Shown: piece after piece, positions 61,001 to 64,000 of the stretch | Position numbering within the stretch: the first letter of the stretch is position 1 | How the letters are laid out: each line of letters begins with the position of its first letter | Assembly: GCA_013400975.1 (NCBI GenBank) | Contig: WBMZ01004703.1 | Coordinates: 372,001-436,000 of the forward strand | DNA: 64,000 nt | Reading direction: 5' to 3' | Origin: Atrichornis clamosus | Taxonomy: Eukaryota; Chordata; Aves; Passeriformes; Menuridae | Notes under the pieces: model-generated | What the model was told of the DNA's origin: nothing | Database searches by the model: none | The model's input: only the letters and a program-made list of their open reading frames with translations | Made by a program: the position numbers and the translations under genes

Positions 61001-63060
61001 GGGGCATCCCTTGGAAGGTAAGTGACCATGGCATTTCCCCAGACCAAAGTGACACCTTGCTCAGAATGCCCTGGGAGTGAAAGCCCCTCCACAAGGCAGT
61101 AACAAGCAAGGTGCATTCAGGTCTGTGGAAACACCTGGAGTGGCACAGAGAAATCCCTGCCAGGGGCTGTGCTCAGGTAAAAACCAGGCTGAACGAGCTA
61201 CTGCCATTCCAAAATACAGAAGTCCTTCCTGCTTCATTTTCAGGAACACATGGCTGCTATCAGGTATCATTTAACACATTTCCAAAATGATTCTGCTTAA
61301 GATTGAGTGAAGTTTTCCACCTAGCACTACTTGGGTAAAATACTCGAACTTCCAACAATGTGCGTTCTGAAAAGGATCAGATGACCACAGTAAAAGCCGT
61401 ACTGGACTCAGCCAGAATTCTTCTGCATGCCTGGTGGAGAAAGAATTCAAGGCTAATATTTAAAATGCAAGGTGAAAACCAATGGAAATCGTCACCTTTC
61501 ATTTTGGAACTGAGGCAGATTTGTGATCCTTACGTGCTCTGTGATGCAGACAGGCATCAAGGGCTTATTCCAACAGCATCTGAACACCTCATTGCTAAGA
61601 AGAAACACCCAGGCACTTCTTAAATTCATCAGACACTCCTATTTCTACCTCTAGCCTAAAAATTCAGCTTTTATGGATTGCATCATCCTGGGGAAAAAAA
61701 GAAGCCCTGAGAAAGTTTAGCAACTTGATTCAGTATCTCCAAAGAACTTGTATGCTACATAATAATAAGAATACCATAACAATTTGTGTGCTAACCTGTG
61801 CTGCATATGGGGGATCCTTGCAACTTGGAATGCACCCCTGGAACCTCTTTAGTGAGATAAAATTAAAAGACAGACTAGAAAGCTACGGTAAAGTAGCTGA
61901 AAGAGACCCAGATTATGTTTCAATGACCTTCTTGAGATGTATTCCTTACTGAGTCATTTAAACAGGTTTGCATCCACAAAGAACCTGGAACAGAAATTAT
62001 TCTGTGCACAGAGGCCAAAAGCTGACACTGTTCACCTACAGAGTTGGTGAGTTCTTGTTTGTGTTCTCAATCTCTTCTAAGATTTTTAAACACTGAAGTG
62101 TCAGAGAGGTTAAAACTATTTTTTAAAGCAGTAAGTTCTTCACAACCTCTTTGGAAATCAAAAGAAAATTGTTACAAGTGTTATGTTTTCTTATATTGAA
62201 CTCTGAAAACGAAGGGTAAAAGTGTGTTTTGCTAAATTTAGGTCTGGTTTATGGGAAGATTTTTTCCATTACCATATCAGCTATATCAGTTTCAGAGCCA
62301 CACGCAGGGTCAGCACAGGAGTAATGACCAGGAGTGCCTCCTATCAGCATTCCCTGCTTACCTTTCCCCACCAAAACAGCTGCAGCCATATGCTGCATCT
62401 TTCCATCTGGATAATTTAACTCCAATGGCAGAGACAGGTAGAAAAGGCACTGCAGGGAAAGACAGGACTGATGTCTCCAGCTCTAGTGAAGTTTGAGAGG
62501 AATCCTTTCCTGTGGCCAACCCCTCTACGGCATCCTCCCCCAAAATCCTTTTAACAGTGTTTGCTTAGGGGAGACCAGTGCAGGCACTGGAACCTAAGGT
62601 GGGGCAGGGTAAATGTGCAGAATTAAAGAAAATGGGCACTGATCATCTTCTCCCTTTAACCTCTGGGACCTCTGGGCAGGAAGCTCCTCGTTCCCCCACG
62701 ATCAGGCCCTGCACCCTGAGCTGCATTCCTACCTCAAAGCTAAAATATTCCCTCTGTATCCAGGTCAGGGATGTCTGCAAGAGGTGGCAGGAGCCTGCCC
62801 CAACCCCACGTGGGCTCTGCTGACTGCTCAGAGCTTTTCCTCCCCCCCTTGCCACCCTCTGGACCTCAGGGCAGCCCTTGCCAGCTTTCAAGTGCCAGGA
62901 GCAATTTCCAAATCTCTGTTGTTTCCTCTTCATGGACCCGCTGCCACTTTCTGGCTTTAGAAACTTTAGTTGCATGTGTTGAGAGGCTCATCTGCAGAAA
63001 ATGCCTCAGATACAGCGATGCAGATTTTGTGACAAGTGACTTCTGAAAATAGTACATTTA
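58031..63060. other. unique non-coding stretch
   Basis: Positions 58480-58900 and 62640-62920 are GC-richer, with overlapping frames on both strands (up to 110 codons). The remainder is mixed. A 75-codon plus-strand frame at 61725-61952 is unrecognised. No known repeat or RNA gene. Confidence 0.5.
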
Positions 63061-63560
63061 TTCAATGAGCTTAAGCACAGCAGTCCCAGTTGTTGACGCT
63101 CCTCATGAAAATATTGATTCTAAGCTCCCTAGCTTAGAATGTTTTGATCCACATTCTGGGCCTATTGATTTACCTTTGATACTTCAATCAAACTGTTGTT
63201 TATATCAACTGCAAATTCATCTGATCTCTCCAAAATAATTAGATTAATCACAGTAGGATCTACAAAAGCCCTGCTTTGATTGATTATGTCTTTATGCTCT
63301 CCTAGGGAAAACAGGTAAATTTTAAAATGTAAAAAAGACAGTTGTTAGCCTTTTCATTCTGGCATCTTTGAAATATTTTTAGTCCCATTTTTCCTTTTAT
63401 GATATCAGGCTTTTACAAGATTGCAGGCTTGCAGCGTGCTTAGTTATGATTTCTTCAGTGGCTGACATTTTGCAACACATAATGATTTAGCCAATATGAG
63501 CAGAACTATCATTACACAATTTATTGTTCCCCAAAGTATTATTTGTTATAGAGACTATTA
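63061..63560. promoter_or_regulatory. candidate enhancer-like AT-rich block with TCF/LEF-, homeodomain- and PBX-HOX-like motifs
   Basis: Motifs seen: CTTTGAT at 63174-63180 and again at 63274-63280, and ATCAAA at 63187-63192 (TCF/LEF-like, both orientations). Also TAATTA at 63236-63241 and TTAATCA at 63244-63250 (homeodomain-like), and TGATTGAT at 63277-63284 followed by TATG, which is a textbook PBX-HOX composite half. The second CTTTGAT overlaps the PBX-HOX site. There is no open frame and no repeat. Clusters of these motifs are typical of developmental enhancers, but the function is inferred from motif identity alone. Confidence 0.35.
63117..63140. repeat. perfect inverted repeat, 10-bp arms
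   Basis: ATTCTAAGCT (63117-63126), spacer CCCT (63127-63130), AGCTTAGAAT (63131-63140). The arms are exact reverse complements and could form a stable stem with a 4-base loop. It lies just left of the TCF/LEF-like and PBX-HOX-like cluster. No T-run or RNA-gene signature accompanies it. Confidence 0.9.
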
Positions 63561-64000
63561 AGTCTAGGAGTTACATTTTACAGAATTTTTATTAGAATTA
63601 TTTTAAACTCCAAGGAAATTAATCCCTCCCTTCACACCTCCTGCTCCAAGATTTCCATTTTGCAAAGCAAAGAGAAAGTATTCAAGCACAAAAGCAGTAG
63701 GTGTAGTAGGTACTTCTCCTGAAATTATCAGTAATTCTTCTTGCATAAAAAACAAGTGAAGACTCCAGGATTTAATTTCTAAGGGTAAAATTCTCCTTTA
63801 ATTTGCACCACAGAAGCACCAGTGCTGCCAATGGGATTTCTGTGGGAGTGCTGAGCCCAGCTGCAAAAGAATTTTGGGTGCAATGGCACTGTTCAAAAAT
63901 GCATTTTTCATTTGATGAATGAATTGCTAAAGGAAAAAAAAAAAGGCACTAAAAATTTTTCCACTCTGGAAACAATGACTTTGTACAATAATCCTATTGT
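63561..64000. other. unique non-coding stretch to window end
   Basis: AT-rich at first, then mixed. An A11 run at 63934-63944 is the only simple sequence noted. Nothing else recognised. Confidence 0.5.

Noticed and set aside
63117..63140. Perfect hairpin as a microRNA precursor
   Set aside because: Ten-bp arms with a 4-base loop are far too short for a pre-miRNA, and the flanks do not extend the stem.

Overview
The window looks like vertebrate nuclear DNA, most probably from a bird. Three stretches match the 3' end of CR1 LINEs, the main avian retroposon family. One runs antisense at about 1614-1848, a short antisense piece lies at 16919-16964, and one runs sense at 17519-17666. I see no Alu, B1/B2 or L1-type sequence. 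Identifiable repeats are sparse and the base composition is moderately AT-rich, both usual for avian intergenic or intronic DNA. The exact species cannot be read from the sequence.

I recognise no protein-coding gene, tRNA, rRNA, CRISPR array or bacterial-type feature. Open reading frames are short (longest about 232 codons), lie on both strands, often overlap, and resemble no family I know. The longest ones sit in GC-rich patches or across a stop-free minisatellite, where long frames arise by chance. The window is best read as gene desert or a large intron. I list four splice-bounded open segments as weak exon candidates: 5718-5844 (+), 19079-19153 (+), 31320-31399 (+) and 57914-58030 (-).

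Layout: 1-15.6 kb is mostly unique non-coding DNA with one CR1, a GC-rich patch near 9.4-9.6 kb and an 18-bp tandem duplication. 15.6-19.2 kb holds a tandem/dyad element rich in CAATTAG and ACAAAGG motifs, two more CR1 pieces and a candidate exon. 19-31 kb is unique DNA with a 20-bp A/T palindrome and AT-rich blocks. 31.3-33.1 kb holds a candidate exon and an AT-rich block with two exact octamer (ATTTGCAT) sites. 33.8-41.1 kb contains probable ancient repeat fossils (MIR-like and LTR-like). 42.6-43.2 kb is the strongest GC/CpG-enriched island. 47.12-47.34 kb is a 19-bp minisatellite of about 11.4 copies. 52.9-53.9 kb is AT-rich with dyads and octamers. 63.06-63.56 kb is the best candidate regulatory element: a perfect 10-bp-arm inverted repeat followed by TCF/LEF-like, homeodomain-like and PBX-HOX-like motifs.

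No gene network can be described. If the window has a function, it is probably regulatory. Cross-species alignment and RNA-seq would decide this.
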